Positions 24,735 to 33,413 are shown, counted from the stretch's first letter. The stretch is DNA of 38,130 bases from DRGT01 sp022567895 (GCA_022567895.1 JADFGC010000004.1:1-38130); one strand, 5' to 3'. Numbers and translations: made by a program. The notes: generated by a model from the letters alone, not told the origin.

Positions 24735-25034
24735 TTATTTTAGAGGTATTGTAAACAAATCCTCTATTGAAACTCCTTTCCATAATCCAATCACATCATC
24801 TGGTTCAACTTGTTCTATTTTGGTAATTTTTTGTATCTTGATATGATCAGGGTTTTGTGGCATCCAAAGCATTGCCATATAGTCACCAATTGAACCAAGT
24901 TTATCTGGCATTGCATTGATTATCTTTTCTTTTGAAAATCCTTTTGCTAGTAATAAATTGACTGATTTTTCCCGCAGGTCCATTCTTCCATGAGTAAAAA
25001 GATAAACATCTTTTTCAGAATCTATTTCTGACAT
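24735..25034 (-). CDS. hypothetical protein, 99 aa
   Basis: Not recognised. The first part reads DVYLFTHGRMDLREKSVNLL, followed by LAKGFSKEKIINAMPDKLGS and a mixed beta end (IEQVEPDDVIGLWKGVSIED). It looks like a small alpha/beta protein. It is divergent from ATP synthase subunit F with a 90-base gap. Confidence 0.6.
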   Translation of the reverse strand: MSEIDSEKDVYLFTHGRMDLREKSVNLLLAKGFSKEKIINAMPDKLGSIGDYMAMLWMPQNPDHIKIQKITKIEQVEPDDVIGLWKGVSIEDLFTIPLK

Positions 25035-25124
25035 GAATCTTGTAACAAATTAAACTAAATCAATCTTTCGTGAACGCATTGTTTTCCTAAAAAGGGTTAA
25101 ATTAGTAGGAAAAAAACCGCAGTT

Positions 25125-25418
25125 ATGAAAATTGTAACTGTTGGAAGCAAGGCTTTTGTTACAAGCTTTCAATTAGCCGGAGTTCCAGGTGTTATTTCTG
25201 ACACTCCTGAAAAAGCATTGGATGAAATCAAAAAACTAACAGATGATTCCGATATTGGACTTGTACTAATCAGCGATGATATTTCAGAACCAATTAATGA
25301 TCAACTAACTTCTCTTCGAACAGAAAAGTCTACTCTAGTATTTGCATTGCCTTCTGTTGGTAGCAAAAAAGTGGATGTGGATTATAGGGCAATGTTGAAA
25401 AAAATCCTCGGAGTCTAA
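25125..25418 (+). CDS. atpF: A/V-type ATP synthase subunit F
   Basis: 97 aa. The start MKIVTVGSKAFVTSFQLAGV and the later DIGLVLISDDISEPI match the N-terminal Rossmann-like domain of subunit F (NtpG/Vma7), with a C-terminal helix (YRAMLKKILGV). Subunit F binds the central stalk and regulates catalysis. No other ATP synthase subunit is in this window, so this gene is separated from the main operon. The zinc dehydrogenase starts about 40 bases downstream. Confidence 0.85.
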   Translation: MKIVTVGSKAFVTSFQLAGVPGVISDTPEKALDEIKKLTDDSDIGLVLISDDISEPINDQLTSLRTEKSTLVFALPSVGSKKVDVDYRAMLKKILGV

Positions 25419-25458
25419 CTCTGAAAATTATTTAATAGCTACTAGGCTTGATTTGGGC

Positions 25459-26487
25459 ATGAAAGCTGCTTTTGTAAAAAAAGACTCCACCATTACTGTA
25501 GATGACGTTGAAAAACCGTCATTGGGACCTGGCGATATTCTTGTAAAGATGGAATCTTGTGGGATTTGTGGTTCGGATGTAGAGAAAGTTTTTGGAAAAT
25601 ATAGTCAACCTTCAAGAAAATTAGGTCATGAACCTGCTGGAATAATTTCTGAAGTTGGCTCAAAAGTAAAAGATTTCAAAAAAGATGATAGAGTTTTTAC
25701 ACATCACCACGTTCCATGTTATTCTTGTCATTTTTGTAATCATGGAAATGAAACAATGTGCCCAAAATATTATGAGACAAATTTGTCTCCTTGTGGTTTA
25801 GCTGAAGAGTATCTCGTTCCTGAATGGAATGTGTCTCATGGTGGTGTACTAAAAATTTCAGATTCTATGAGTTTTGATGAAGCAGCAATGATTGAACCTC
25901 TTGCATGCTGTATAAGGTCATGGCATAAATTCCCTCATAAAAAAGGTGATTCTGTAGCAATTTTTGGAGTAGGTCCTACCGGAATGATGCATGTTATGCT
26001 TGCTAAGGACAAAGGTTTTGAAAAGATTTTTTGTTTGGATGTAAATGACTTTCGTTTAGAATTTGCTAAAAAGTTTCAAATTACTCAAAGTATAAACTCG
26101 AATGATTCTTCTAGAAAAGAAAAAATTCTTCATGAGACTGAAAACAGAGGTGTTGATGTTGCAATTGTCGCTACTGGAAATCTAAAAGCTCTAGATGATG
26201 CAATTGAACTTGTTAGAAAAGGTGGCGCCGTAATGATGTTTGGCGTTCCATCAAAGGGCGACACAATGAATATTGACATGAGTAAGATTTACTCTAAAGA
26301 AATCACATTGACGACAAGTTACGCTGCATCTGATTACGATACAAAAGAAGCATTGGAATTGATAAAATCATCACGAGCTGATGTAAAGAGTCTGATAACT
26401 CACAAATATTCTATTTTAGAAACTCAAAAAGCATTTGATCATGCTCATGATGGATCTGACGCAATGAAAATTATAATCACCAAATGA
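25459..26487 (+). CDS. zinc-dependent medium-chain dehydrogenase
   Basis: About 342 aa from ATG 25459 (an upstream TTG at 25453 would add two residues). Catalytic zinc motifs: ESCGICGSD and LGHEPAGII. The structural zinc lobe has four Cys in CYSCHFCNHGNETMC. The Rossmann segment is VAIFGVGPTGMMHVMLAKD. It resembles sorbitol/threonine dehydrogenases. It lies 46 bases upstream of an LsrF-like aldolase on the same strand, suggesting joint action on a sugar phosphate or related alcohol. The substrate is not deducible. Confidence 0.88.
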   Translation: MKAAFVKKDSTITVDDVEKPSLGPGDILVKMESCGICGSDVEKVFGKYSQPSRKLGHEPAGIISEVGSKVKDFKKDDRVFTHHHVPCYSCHFCNHGNETMCPKYYETNLSPCGLAEEYLVPEWNVSHGGVLKISDSMSFDEAAMIEPLACCIRSWHKFPHKKGDSVAIFGVGPTGMMHVMLAKDKGFEKIFCLDVNDFRLEFAKKFQITQSINSNDSSRKEKILHETENRGVDVAIVATGNLKALDDAIELVRKGGAVMMFGVPSKGDTMNIDMSKIYSKEITLTTSYAASDYDTKEALELIKSSRADVKSLITHKYSILETQKAFDHAHDGSDAMKIIITK

Positions 26488-26533
26488 GAAAGGCTTAAGA
26501 AAGGCAATTCGTTTCTTTCAAAATCGAAGAATA

Positions 26534-27424
26534 ATGGACTGGGGATTAAAAAATAGATTAGCACTAATAATAAAACCTGCAAATAACAGGGCTGTTATGC
26601 TTGCAGTTGATCATGGTTACTTTTTGGGTCCTACAGAACAATTAGAAAATCCAAAACAAACAATCCGACCTTTGCTACAGTATTGTGACTCTTTGATGGT
26701 AACAAGAGGTGTTCTTAGAACATCAGTAGATGCAAACTATCCTGTGCCTGTAGTGTTACGTGTATCTGGAGGTACTAGTATAATTGGTGAAGATTTGTCA
26801 AATGAAGAAATCACAGTCAGTGTTCAAGATGCTATAAGAGTAAATGCTAGCGCACTTGCAATGTCAATTTTTGTGGGTGGCAAATATGAAAAACAAACAA
26901 TTGTTAATCTTGGAAATCTTGTAAATGAAGCTGAACAATATGGAATTCCTGTCTTGGCAGTTACTGCTGTGGGAAAAGATATGGTAAGAGATGCTCGTTA
27001 TTTTTCATTAGCATGTAGAATTGCAGCAGAACAAGGTGCACACATTGTAAAGACCTATTATTGTAATGACTTTGAAAAAGTTGTAAACTCTTGTCCTGTT
27101 CCAGTAATCATAGCTGGTGGAAAAAAGATTCCAGAACGTGAAGCATTAGAACTAACTTACAATGCCATTAAAGCCGGCGCAGTTGGCGTTGATATGGGAC
27201 GAAATATTTGGCAATCTAATTCACCAGTTGCAATGATAAAAGCAGTGAGGGCGATAGTTCATGGAAATGCAGATGTTAATCAGGCATATGATTTATTCCA
27301 AAAACTTGAAAAAGAATCACCAAAACAAAGCAAACCAAAATCAAAACCACAAGAACAAAACAAGCCTCAAAATAAACAAAAGAAAACAAAATCCAAAAAA
27401 ACAGCAAAAGAAAAAGTAATCTAG
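26534..27424 (+). CDS. LsrF/DhnA-type class I aldolase or thiolase with a Lys-rich tail
   Basis: Residues 1-255 closely follow LsrF: MDWGLKNRLALIIKP, VMLAVDHGYFLGPTEQLE, DSLMVTRGVLRTSV, VTAVGKDMVRDARYFSLACR, the Schiff-base Lys173 in AHIVKTYY, and VGVDMGRNIWQSNSPVAM. Relatives cleave or transfer acyl groups of phosphorylated ketoses (LsrF), act as fructose-bisphosphate aldolase, or make the first shikimate precursor in archaea. No lsr genes are nearby, so a central-carbon or aromatic role is likelier. Residues 261-296 form a Lys/Gln/Pro low-complexity tail not seen in typical LsrF. Confidence 0.85.
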   Translation: MDWGLKNRLALIIKPANNRAVMLAVDHGYFLGPTEQLENPKQTIRPLLQYCDSLMVTRGVLRTSVDANYPVPVVLRVSGGTSIIGEDLSNEEITVSVQDAIRVNASALAMSIFVGGKYEKQTIVNLGNLVNEAEQYGIPVLAVTAVGKDMVRDARYFSLACRIAAEQGAHIVKTYYCNDFEKVVNSCPVPVIIAGGKKIPEREALELTYNAIKAGAVGVDMGRNIWQSNSPVAMIKAVRAIVHGNADVNQAYDLFQKLEKESPKQSKPKSKPQEQNKPQNKQKKTKSKKTAKEKVI

Positions 27425-27430
27425 TTTTAA

Positions 27431-27838
27431 CTAGTTAATTTTTGAAAGATGAATATGTACAATTTTCCAGGATGAATTCTTTATTAGAACAAAAGTTGCC
27501 CTTCCTTCAATTGTGATTATTTTACCTGTGAAAGCCTTGTTATCTACAACCATTCCCTTTTGAAGCAACTCAAACGCAACAATTGCCGTGTCATCAAATA
27601 CGCTTATTTTGGGATTTTTTATTTGATAATTATAATCTGAAATACTAACAAATCTTAATTCTTCTAATACAATTGTTGTTGCAAAATCTTTTAGATCATG
27701 TGGTGGTACATCACTAAAGCTTGAAAATCTAGTATCGTCTAATTGGATTTCACGCAATACTGCCAAGTTCTTGGTTTTTCCTACTTGAAAGAATTTTTCA
27801 ATTACATTGATTACCTGTTCATTTTCTGACATTGTCAT
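27431..27838 (-). CDS. NTF2-like/SnoaL-like protein
   Basis: 135 aa with the cone-fold pattern: an N-terminal helix (EQVINVIEKFFQVGKTKN), FSDVPPHDL, then a curved sheet (ISDYNYQIKNPKISVFDDTA, ATFVLIKNSSWKIVHIHLS). It is similar to DUF4440/SnoaL-like domains, which act as small enzymes or ligand carriers. It is divergent from the ilv leader ORF, with 55 bases between starts. Confidence 0.8.
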   Translation of the reverse strand: MTMSENEQVINVIEKFFQVGKTKNLAVLREIQLDDTRFSSFSDVPPHDLKDFATTIVLEELRFVSISDYNYQIKNPKISVFDDTAIVAFELLQKGMVVDNKAFTGKIITIEGRATFVLIKNSSWKIVHIHLSKIN

Positions 27839-27857
27839 ATGCGTTCCTCTCGTAATC

Positions 27858-27868
27858 TTTATTAATTA
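27858..27868 (+). promoter_or_regulatory. TATA-like box for the ilvB leader
   Basis: TTTATTAATTA is centred about 31 bases before the leader ATG at 27894. Transcription would start within a few bases of that ATG, making the leader ORF nearly leaderless. Confidence 0.45.
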
Positions 27869-27893
27869 TCATCAACGTTTTAACTTGACCACA

Positions 27894-27956
27894 ATGAATA
27901 CAATAAACACAGCTGGCGATTTGAGCGTTGTACTGCTAGTTGTTCTAGTACTGTAA
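27894..27956 (+). CDS. putative Leu/Val-rich leader peptide upstream of ilvB
   Basis: A 20-codon ORF encoding MNTINTAGDLSVVLLVVLVL. The last nine residues are all Val or Leu, the end products of the operon that follows. Their codons are GTT GTA CTG CTA GTT GTT CTA GTA CTG, so all four Leu codons in the run are CTG/CTA rather than TTA, TTG or CTT. The codon stretch can itself fold (CTAG-TTGTT-CTAG with flanking GTA/TAC). The stop is 6 bases before a strong hairpin and 53 before the ilvB ATG. The design matches bacterial ilv/leu attenuation leaders; function in an archaeon is inference. Confidence 0.55.
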   Translation: MNTINTAGDLSVVLLVVLVL

Positions 27957-27962
27957 AGTGTG

Positions 27963-27991
27963 GTCCATTTTTAACAGTTAAAATTATGGAC
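27963..27991 (+). promoter_or_regulatory. ilvB: near-perfect hairpin between leader ORF and ilvB
   Basis: GTCCAT + TTTTAAC, a one-base centre, then GTTAAAA + TT bulge + ATGGAC: 13 paired positions. It follows the Leu/Val leader stop by 6 bases and precedes the ilvB ribosome site GGTGAT (28001-28006). It is a candidate attenuator, translational gate or operator. Confidence 0.6.
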
Positions 27992-28009
27992 TTGAGGTTT
28001 GGTGATTAA

Positions 28010-29698
28010 ATGGAAAATATGATCGGCGCAAAAGCTTTGATGAAAGCATTGGAAAAAGAAGGCGTTAAGGAGGTCTTCGGGTTACCGGGAGGTGCAAATC
28101 TTCCAATGTATGATGAATTATACAAAAGCAACATTCGACATATCCTAGCTAGACATGAACAGTCTGCTGCACACATGGCAGATGGTTTTGGTAGAGTAAG
28201 TAGAAAGGCTGGAGTTTGTTTTGCAACATCAGGACCTGGTGCAACAAACATTCTAACAGGATTAGCAACTGCTCATGCAGATTCTGCTCCAATGGTTGCC
28301 ATAACTGGTCAGGTACCCGTAGCAATGATTGGGAGAGATGCTTTTCAAGAAAGTGACATCATTGGAATGTCACATCCTTGTGTAAAATATGCATTTCAAC
28401 CAAGAACTCCTGAAGAAATTCCTGAAGTTGTAAAGAAAGGATTCTACATTGCTGAATCTGGAAGACCAGGACCTGTATTGCTTGACATTCCAAAAGATGT
28501 TCAACAGAATGAAGCAGAAATGACTTTTCCAGATACCATTAAGATGAGAGGATACCATCCTTGGACTGATCCAGATATTGTCAATGTAGAAAGAGCAATT
28601 GAGATGTTACTTTCTGCTGATAAACCAATCATTTTAGCTGGTGGCGGTACAATAATCTCATCAGCATTTGCTGAATTGCAAGCGATAGCTGAAATGTTAA
28701 TGATTCCAGTTGTTACCACTTTCAAAGGCAAAGGTGCATTTCCTGAAAATCATGCATTATCACTTGGTCCAATAGGAATGCATGGACATGCAGAGGCCAA
28801 CAAACTCATGACTCAAGCTGACTGTGTATTGGCAATAGGTACCAGATTCTCTGATCGTTCAGTAGGAACCTTTGAAGAATTTGAAAAACGCCTAAAGATT
28901 ATTCATATGGATGTTGATCCGGCCGAGATAGGCAAGAACCAAACAACTCAGGTCGCAGTGGTTGGCGATGTAAAAGCATCACTTAGAATTATGATAAAGA
29001 TGCTTCAACAAAAGGCAATCAAAAAGTCAGATGATAACAAGTGGCTAAAACATGTAAACGAAACAAAAGCTTACTGGAGAGAAAATTTGAAAATTCATCC
29101 AGGAGAGATGGGTGCTGCAAAAATTTTACGAAAATTACGTGAAGTGTTACCTCATGAAGCAATTTGTACAACAGAAGTAGGACAACACCAAATGTGGGCA
29201 TCTTTATTCTTTGATGTAATTCAACCTGGAACGTTCTTTAGCTCAACAGGACTTGGAACAATGGGTTGGGGATTTCCAGCTTCTATTGGTGCAAAGGCAG
29301 CAAAGCCAGATGTCCCAGTTGTGGATATTGCGGGAGATGGAAGCTTTAACATGACAGAAAATTCGTTAGCTACATCGGTATTGGAAAATCTTCCAGTCAT
29401 TGTGTTTTTAGTTAACAACTATTCACTTGGAATGGTTGCTCAATGGCAAAGAACATTCTACGATAGAAGAATGATTGGTGTTGATCAAAAAGATTGTCCT
29501 GATTATATTAAAATTGCAGAATCATATGGTGCTCAAGGAATAAGAGCACAGTCACTTGATGAATTAGAAAAAGCAATCAAAGTAGGACTAAAGAGCGATG
29601 TTGCAACCGTAATTGATATTCCAATTGACCCTGAAGAAGATGTGTTACCATTTGTTGCACCTGGAACTCCACTAAAGGACATGATTTTACCGTCATAG
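28010..29698 (+). CDS. ilvB: acetolactate synthase, large (catalytic) subunit
   Basis: 562 aa, thiamine-diphosphate dependent: condenses two pyruvates to acetolactate (valine/leucine) or pyruvate with 2-oxobutyrate (isoleucine). Motifs: VFGLPGGANLPMYDEL, HEQSAAHMADGFGR with the catalytic Glu, ATSGPGATNILTGLATAHAD, central FAD/domain segments, and the ThDP motif DIAGDGSFNM with the later LVNNYSLGM. The start ATG has GGTGAT 3 bases upstream plus GAGGT. First of four co-directional genes; overlaps ilvN by one base. Confidence 0.96.
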   Translation: MENMIGAKALMKALEKEGVKEVFGLPGGANLPMYDELYKSNIRHILARHEQSAAHMADGFGRVSRKAGVCFATSGPGATNILTGLATAHADSAPMVAITGQVPVAMIGRDAFQESDIIGMSHPCVKYAFQPRTPEEIPEVVKKGFYIAESGRPGPVLLDIPKDVQQNEAEMTFPDTIKMRGYHPWTDPDIVNVERAIEMLLSADKPIILAGGGTIISSAFAELQAIAEMLMIPVVTTFKGKGAFPENHALSLGPIGMHGHAEANKLMTQADCVLAIGTRFSDRSVGTFEEFEKRLKIIHMDVDPAEIGKNQTTQVAVVGDVKASLRIMIKMLQQKAIKKSDDNKWLKHVNETKAYWRENLKIHPGEMGAAKILRKLREVLPHEAICTTEVGQHQMWASLFFDVIQPGTFFSSTGLGTMGWGFPASIGAKAAKPDVPVVDIAGDGSFNMTENSLATSVLENLPVIVFLVNNYSLGMVAQWQRTFYDRRMIGVDQKDCPDYIKIAESYGAQGIRAQSLDELEKAIKVGLKSDVATVIDIPIDPEEDVLPFVAPGTPLKDMILPS

Positions 29699-30189
29699 TG
29701 ATTACAATGTGGGTAATACTATCAATTTTAGTTGAAAACAGACCTGGAATATTGTGGAAGGTTACAAATCTATTTCGCGCAAAAAACTTTAACATAGACA
29801 GCATTTCGGTTGGTACGACACCAGACCCAGATATCTCTAGAATGACAATTACAACGGTTGACGATGAAAAACGGATACAGCAAATAGTAAAACAACTTGC
29901 TAAAATGATTGATACTATTGAGGTTAAACAGCTTGATGAGCACAAAACCGTATACAGGGAGTTGATACTATTTAGAATCAAGGTAAAATCTGCACAGGAC
30001 AGCATGGAAATTAATAGATTGGCAAATTCCTATGGCGGCAAGATTCATGATGCTAAAAAGGAATCAATTATGGTGGAGTTGACTGCAACTCCGGACCACA
30101 TCAAATCATTTGAGGAATTGATACAGCCATTTGGAATCATAGAAACCTCTAGAACCGGAATTGCTGCATTGCAGAGGGCAGGAACATGA
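29698..30189 (+). CDS. ilvN: acetolactate synthase, small (regulatory) subunit
   Basis: 163 aa with an N-terminal ACT domain: VILSILVENRPGILWKVTNL, FRAKNFNIDSISVG, and a C-terminal ALS_ss_C region (AQDSMEINRLANSYGGKI, PFGIIETSRTGIAALQR). It confers valine sensitivity and activates IlvB. The start is GTG at 29698, overlapping the ilvB stop; ATG 29707 (MWVILS) is an alternative. Its last four bases overlap the leuA start (ATGA), so the genes are translationally coupled. Confidence 0.95.
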   Translation: MITMWVILSILVENRPGILWKVTNLFRAKNFNIDSISVGTTPDPDISRMTITTVDDEKRIQQIVKQLAKMIDTIEVKQLDEHKTVYRELILFRIKVKSAQDSMEINRLANSYGGKIHDAKKESIMVELTATPDHIKSFEELIQPFGIIETSRTGIAALQRAGT

Positions 30190-31703
30190 AAGTAAGAATC
30201 TTTGATACAACACTTAGAGACGGTGAGCAATCACCAGGCGTATCGTTATCCCCTGATCAAAAATTAACCATTGCGAAAAAACTCGATGCGTTAGGTGTTG
30301 ATGCATTAGAGGCAGGATTTCCTATGGTATCAACTGGTGAACAACAGGCAATCAAAATGATAACTGGTGCAGGATTAAATGCAGAGATTTGTGGATTAGC
30401 TAGGGCAAACAAAAAAGATATTGATGCTGCAGTAGATGTTGGATTAAATTACATTCACACATTTATTGCAACTTCACATATTCACATGGAGTACAAACTC
30501 AAACTAACCAGAGATGAAGTTCTTTCAAAGGCAATTGAAGCTGTAGAATATGGAAAGTCAAGAGGACTTCAAGTAGAGTTTTCTGCTGAAGATGCAACCA
30601 GAAGCGACAGAGAATTTTTAAAGAAAGTGTTTTCTGAAGTTGCCAAAGCAGGAGCTGATAGAATTGATATTCCTGATACTGTTGGATATTCTACTCCTCA
30701 ATACATTGCTGAAATTACTAAAGATGCTATAGCGGCAACCAATCTTCCAGTTAGTGTTCACTGTCATAACGACTTTGGATTAGCAGTTGCTAATGCAATA
30801 TCTGGCATTCAAGCAGGAGCCTCGTGTGCACATGTAACAATTAATGGAATTGGAGAACGCGCAGGCAATACATCATTAGAAGAATTTGTCATGTCATTAC
30901 AATGTTTACAATTTAATGAGAAATATGAAACTGGAATCAACACGGAATTACTTTATGAAACATCAAGATTTGTTTCAAAACTTGTTGGAATGACAGTCCA
31001 ACCAAACAAAGCAATAGTTGGCGAAAATGCATTTGGACACGAGTCTGGAATTCATACTCATGGCGTGTTAAGCAATCCATTAACCTATGAACCAATTAGC
31101 CCAGAACTTGTGGGTAGAAAAAGATGGCTTAAAGTTGGAAAACATGCTGGAATTCATGGTATGAATGCAATGCTTGAAGAATATGGAATAGAACCAGGAG
31201 AAGAACAAGCAAAACAGATTCTTGATAAAGTAAAAAGTATTGGTGATCAAGGAAAACAAGTTACCGATGTAGAGTTGTTAACTATAGCTAGTGAGGTAAT
31301 GAAAGAACGTGGAATCAAAAGATTGGTGCAACTTACAGGATTTTCAGTATCTACTGGAATTGGAACAATGCCTTATGCATTTGTAAAGTTGAGAATTGAT
31401 GGTACAGAACATTCCGCAACAGATCATGGTGTTGGTCCAGTTGATGCATCACTAAATGCAATCCAAAAAATCACAGGAAAAATTTCTGAAGTTCGAATAA
31501 AAGAATATGCTTTGGCTTCAATCTCTGGTGGTTCAAATGCACTCTGTGAGGTAACAATTAGAGTTGAGGATGCTCAAGGAAATGAATCTACTGCAAAATC
31601 TGTTGGCGAAGACATCGTAACCACAAGCGTTCAGGCTGTAATTGATGGCCTAAACCGTATTTTGCTTAAAAAACTACTCAAAGAAAAGAAAGTGGGTAAC
31701 TAG
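30186..31703 (+). CDS. leuA: 2-isopropylmalate synthase family protein
   Basis: 505 aa. The N-terminal HMGL-like TIM barrel has FDTTLRDGEQSPGVSLS, LEAGFPMVSTGEQQAI, VHCHNDFGLAVANAI and NGIGERAGNTSLEEF. ENAFGHESGIHTHGVL marks the linker, and the C-terminal LeuA allosteric domain follows (YALASISGGSNALCEVTIRV). Leucine-pathway condensation of 2-oxoisovalerate with acetyl-CoA is most likely given ilvBN before it and leuB after. Citramalate synthase (isoleucine from pyruvate) is the main alternative, as the two are close. Confidence 0.9.
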   Translation: MKVRIFDTTLRDGEQSPGVSLSPDQKLTIAKKLDALGVDALEAGFPMVSTGEQQAIKMITGAGLNAEICGLARANKKDIDAAVDVGLNYIHTFIATSHIHMEYKLKLTRDEVLSKAIEAVEYGKSRGLQVEFSAEDATRSDREFLKKVFSEVAKAGADRIDIPDTVGYSTPQYIAEITKDAIAATNLPVSVHCHNDFGLAVANAISGIQAGASCAHVTINGIGERAGNTSLEEFVMSLQCLQFNEKYETGINTELLYETSRFVSKLVGMTVQPNKAIVGENAFGHESGIHTHGVLSNPLTYEPISPELVGRKRWLKVGKHAGIHGMNAMLEEYGIEPGEEQAKQILDKVKSIGDQGKQVTDVELLTIASEVMKERGIKRLVQLTGFSVSTGIGTMPYAFVKLRIDGTEHSATDHGVGPVDASLNAIQKITGKISEVRIKEYALASISGGSNALCEVTIRVEDAQGNESTAKSVGEDIVTTSVQAVIDGLNRILLKKLLKEKKVGN

Positions 31704-31741
31704 ATTTAAAAAATTCCCACGTAATTTAGGAGTGAAGAGAA

Positions 31742-32755
31742 ATGTATAACATTGCTTTAATCAAAGGAGATGGAATAGGTCCAGAGATATCTGAAGCTGC
31801 AATTAGCGTTTTAGAAACAATTAACGATAAACTTGATTTAAAATTTGAAATTAATCAATTAGATGCTGGAGATGGCGCACTCAAAAAAACAGGAAAGGCA
31901 TTACCAGATGAAACATTAGAGTCAATAAAAAAATCAGATGCTTGCTTAAAGGCACCAGTTGGTGAAAGTGCTGCAGATGTTATTGTCTATCTTAGACGGG
32001 AGCTTGATCTTTTTGCAAATATTCGTCCAGCTAAATCTTATCCAAACATGAATGCGTTACGAGATGATGTTGATTTAGTAATTGTAAGAGAAAACACTGA
32101 AGATTTGTACGTGGGAAAAGAGTTTGAGATTGGAAATTCCGCTGTAGCCATACGAATTATTTCAGAGAAGGCTTCAAAAAGGATAGCAAAATACGCATGC
32201 CAAACAGCCATCCAAAGAGGCTTAGAAAAAAAGGTAACCTGTGTTCATAAATCTAACGTTATACGAATATCGGATAGCTTATTTGCCAGATCATGTGCGG
32301 CAGTTGTAAAAGAATATCCTGACATTACTTTTGAAGAAATGTATGTTGATGCATGCGCTATGAATCTCATTAGACAACCAGAATCATTTGATGTTATAGT
32401 TACTACCAATATGTTTGGCGACATCCTCTCAGATGAATCTGCACAAGTAGTAGGAGGTTTAGGAATGGCACCAGCTGCAAACATTGGAGATGACTTTGCA
32501 TTATTTGAACCAGTACATGGTGCAGCATTTGATATTGCTGGAAAACAAATTGCAAATCCATCATCATTTATCTTATCATTAAAGATGATGCTAGAATGGC
32601 TTGGAACAAAACATGATGATAAAAAATGTTTTGAGATAGCTCACAAGATTGAATCTACTGTATATGATGTAGTAAAGGCTGGTATTAGAACAAAAGATAT
32701 TGGTGGAGATAAGACCACTAAAGAATTCACTCAGGAAATTGTAAATAGACTCTAA
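31742..32755 (+). CDS. leuB: 3-isopropylmalate/isocitrate-type dehydrogenase
   Basis: 337 aa of the beta-decarboxylating dehydrogenase family. It has LIKGDGIGPEISEAAI, LRRELDLFANIRPAKSYP, VIVRENTEDLYVGKE, VTCVHKSNVIRISDSLF, the metal-binding Asp region NMFGDILSDESAQVVGG, and FEPVHGAAFDIAGK. The operon position after leuA argues for isopropylmalate; homoisocitrate or isocitrate cannot be fully excluded. GGAGTG lies about 9 bases before the ATG. The 38-base gap from leuA is the largest in the operon. Confidence 0.88.
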   Translation: MYNIALIKGDGIGPEISEAAISVLETINDKLDLKFEINQLDAGDGALKKTGKALPDETLESIKKSDACLKAPVGESAADVIVYLRRELDLFANIRPAKSYPNMNALRDDVDLVIVRENTEDLYVGKEFEIGNSAVAIRIISEKASKRIAKYACQTAIQRGLEKKVTCVHKSNVIRISDSLFARSCAAVVKEYPDITFEEMYVDACAMNLIRQPESFDVIVTTNMFGDILSDESAQVVGGLGMAPAANIGDDFALFEPVHGAAFDIAGKQIANPSSFILSLKMMLEWLGTKHDDKKCFEIAHKIESTVYDVVKAGIRTKDIGGDKTTKEFTQEIVNRL

Positions 32756-33108
32756 TCTTTTTCTTTTTTTAAATCTGAAGCAGGCGGATTAAGTGACCAG
32801 AAAAATAATGCTAGTGAAAGCGGAATTATTATCAAAATGGCTGCAATCAAAGTTGTATAGAAATAGCTAGGGTCAATTCCGGGAAAGATTGGTCCAGGAA
32901 AAACTGCATAAAACCATAAAAATCCTATTAAACCTAAAACGAGTTTATTTCGTTTTAGTAATTTTTTGATCCCAAGTTTTCTTTTATGGATGTAACACTG
33001 TTTGCATCTAGTACGATCATCAGTCATGCAAGTTGTGCAACAATACTTTTCACAAAAGTAACACTTTCTATCTGCTAATGTAGAACCACAAAATTCACAA
33101 CTATGCAC
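32752..33108 (-). CDS. zinc-finger membrane protein, 118 aa
   Basis: The N-terminus is a cysteine array: CEFCGS, CYFCEKYCCTTC, CKQC within the first 40 residues, likely two zinc sites of a B-box/treble-clef type. A basic segment (HKRKLGIKKLLKRNK) follows, then two transmembrane helices (about 56-72 and 86-106), ending in a cytoplasmic Lys/Glu-rich tail. Its stop overlaps the leuB stop region by four bases. Function unknown. Confidence 0.8.
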   Translation of the reverse strand: MHSCEFCGSTLADRKCYFCEKYCCTTCMTDDRTRCKQCYIHKRKLGIKKLLKRNKLVLGLIGFLWFYAVFPGPIFPGIDPSYFYTTLIAAILIIIPLSLALFFWSLNPPASDLKKEKD

Positions 33109-33149
33109 TAGAATAATTGTGCTTTTTTGGATTTATCCTTTTTTCAATT

Positions 33150-33413
33150 TCATTTTATTGAATTTCGAATTTCCTTGATTATTTCATCAGTTTTGTATTG
33201 ATATGTTTCTAGAACAGTTAGTAAATTTTCCAGAGTTTCATTTTGTTCTCGAATTCTTTTCTCAAGCAGTTCTATTGTTTTCTCTCTTTCTAGGCCGGAC
33301 CATGTGTAAACATGGTTGTATGCTGGAAACCTCTGTTTGCATCTGCAGCATTGTGGAATCTCTTTTTTTGTCCAGAAATTATGACCACACTCACATTCCA
33401 CCCAGTTAAACAT
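33150..33413 (-). CDS. zinc-ribbon plus coiled-coil protein, 87 aa
   Basis: Residues 1-30 have WVECECGHNFWTKKEIPQCC then RCK: two Cys pairs forming a zinc ribbon. Residues 43-87 are a single charged helix (KTIELLEKRIREQNETLENL, YKTDEIIKEIRN), probably a coiled coil for dimerisation. It is reminiscent of small archaeal DNA-binding ribbons. It is in the same direction as the 118-aa zinc membrane protein, 41 bases upstream. Confidence 0.75.
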   Translation of the reverse strand: MFNWVECECGHNFWTKKEIPQCCRCKQRFPAYNHVYTWSGLEREKTIELLEKRIREQNETLENLLTVLETYQYKTDEIIKEIRNSIK

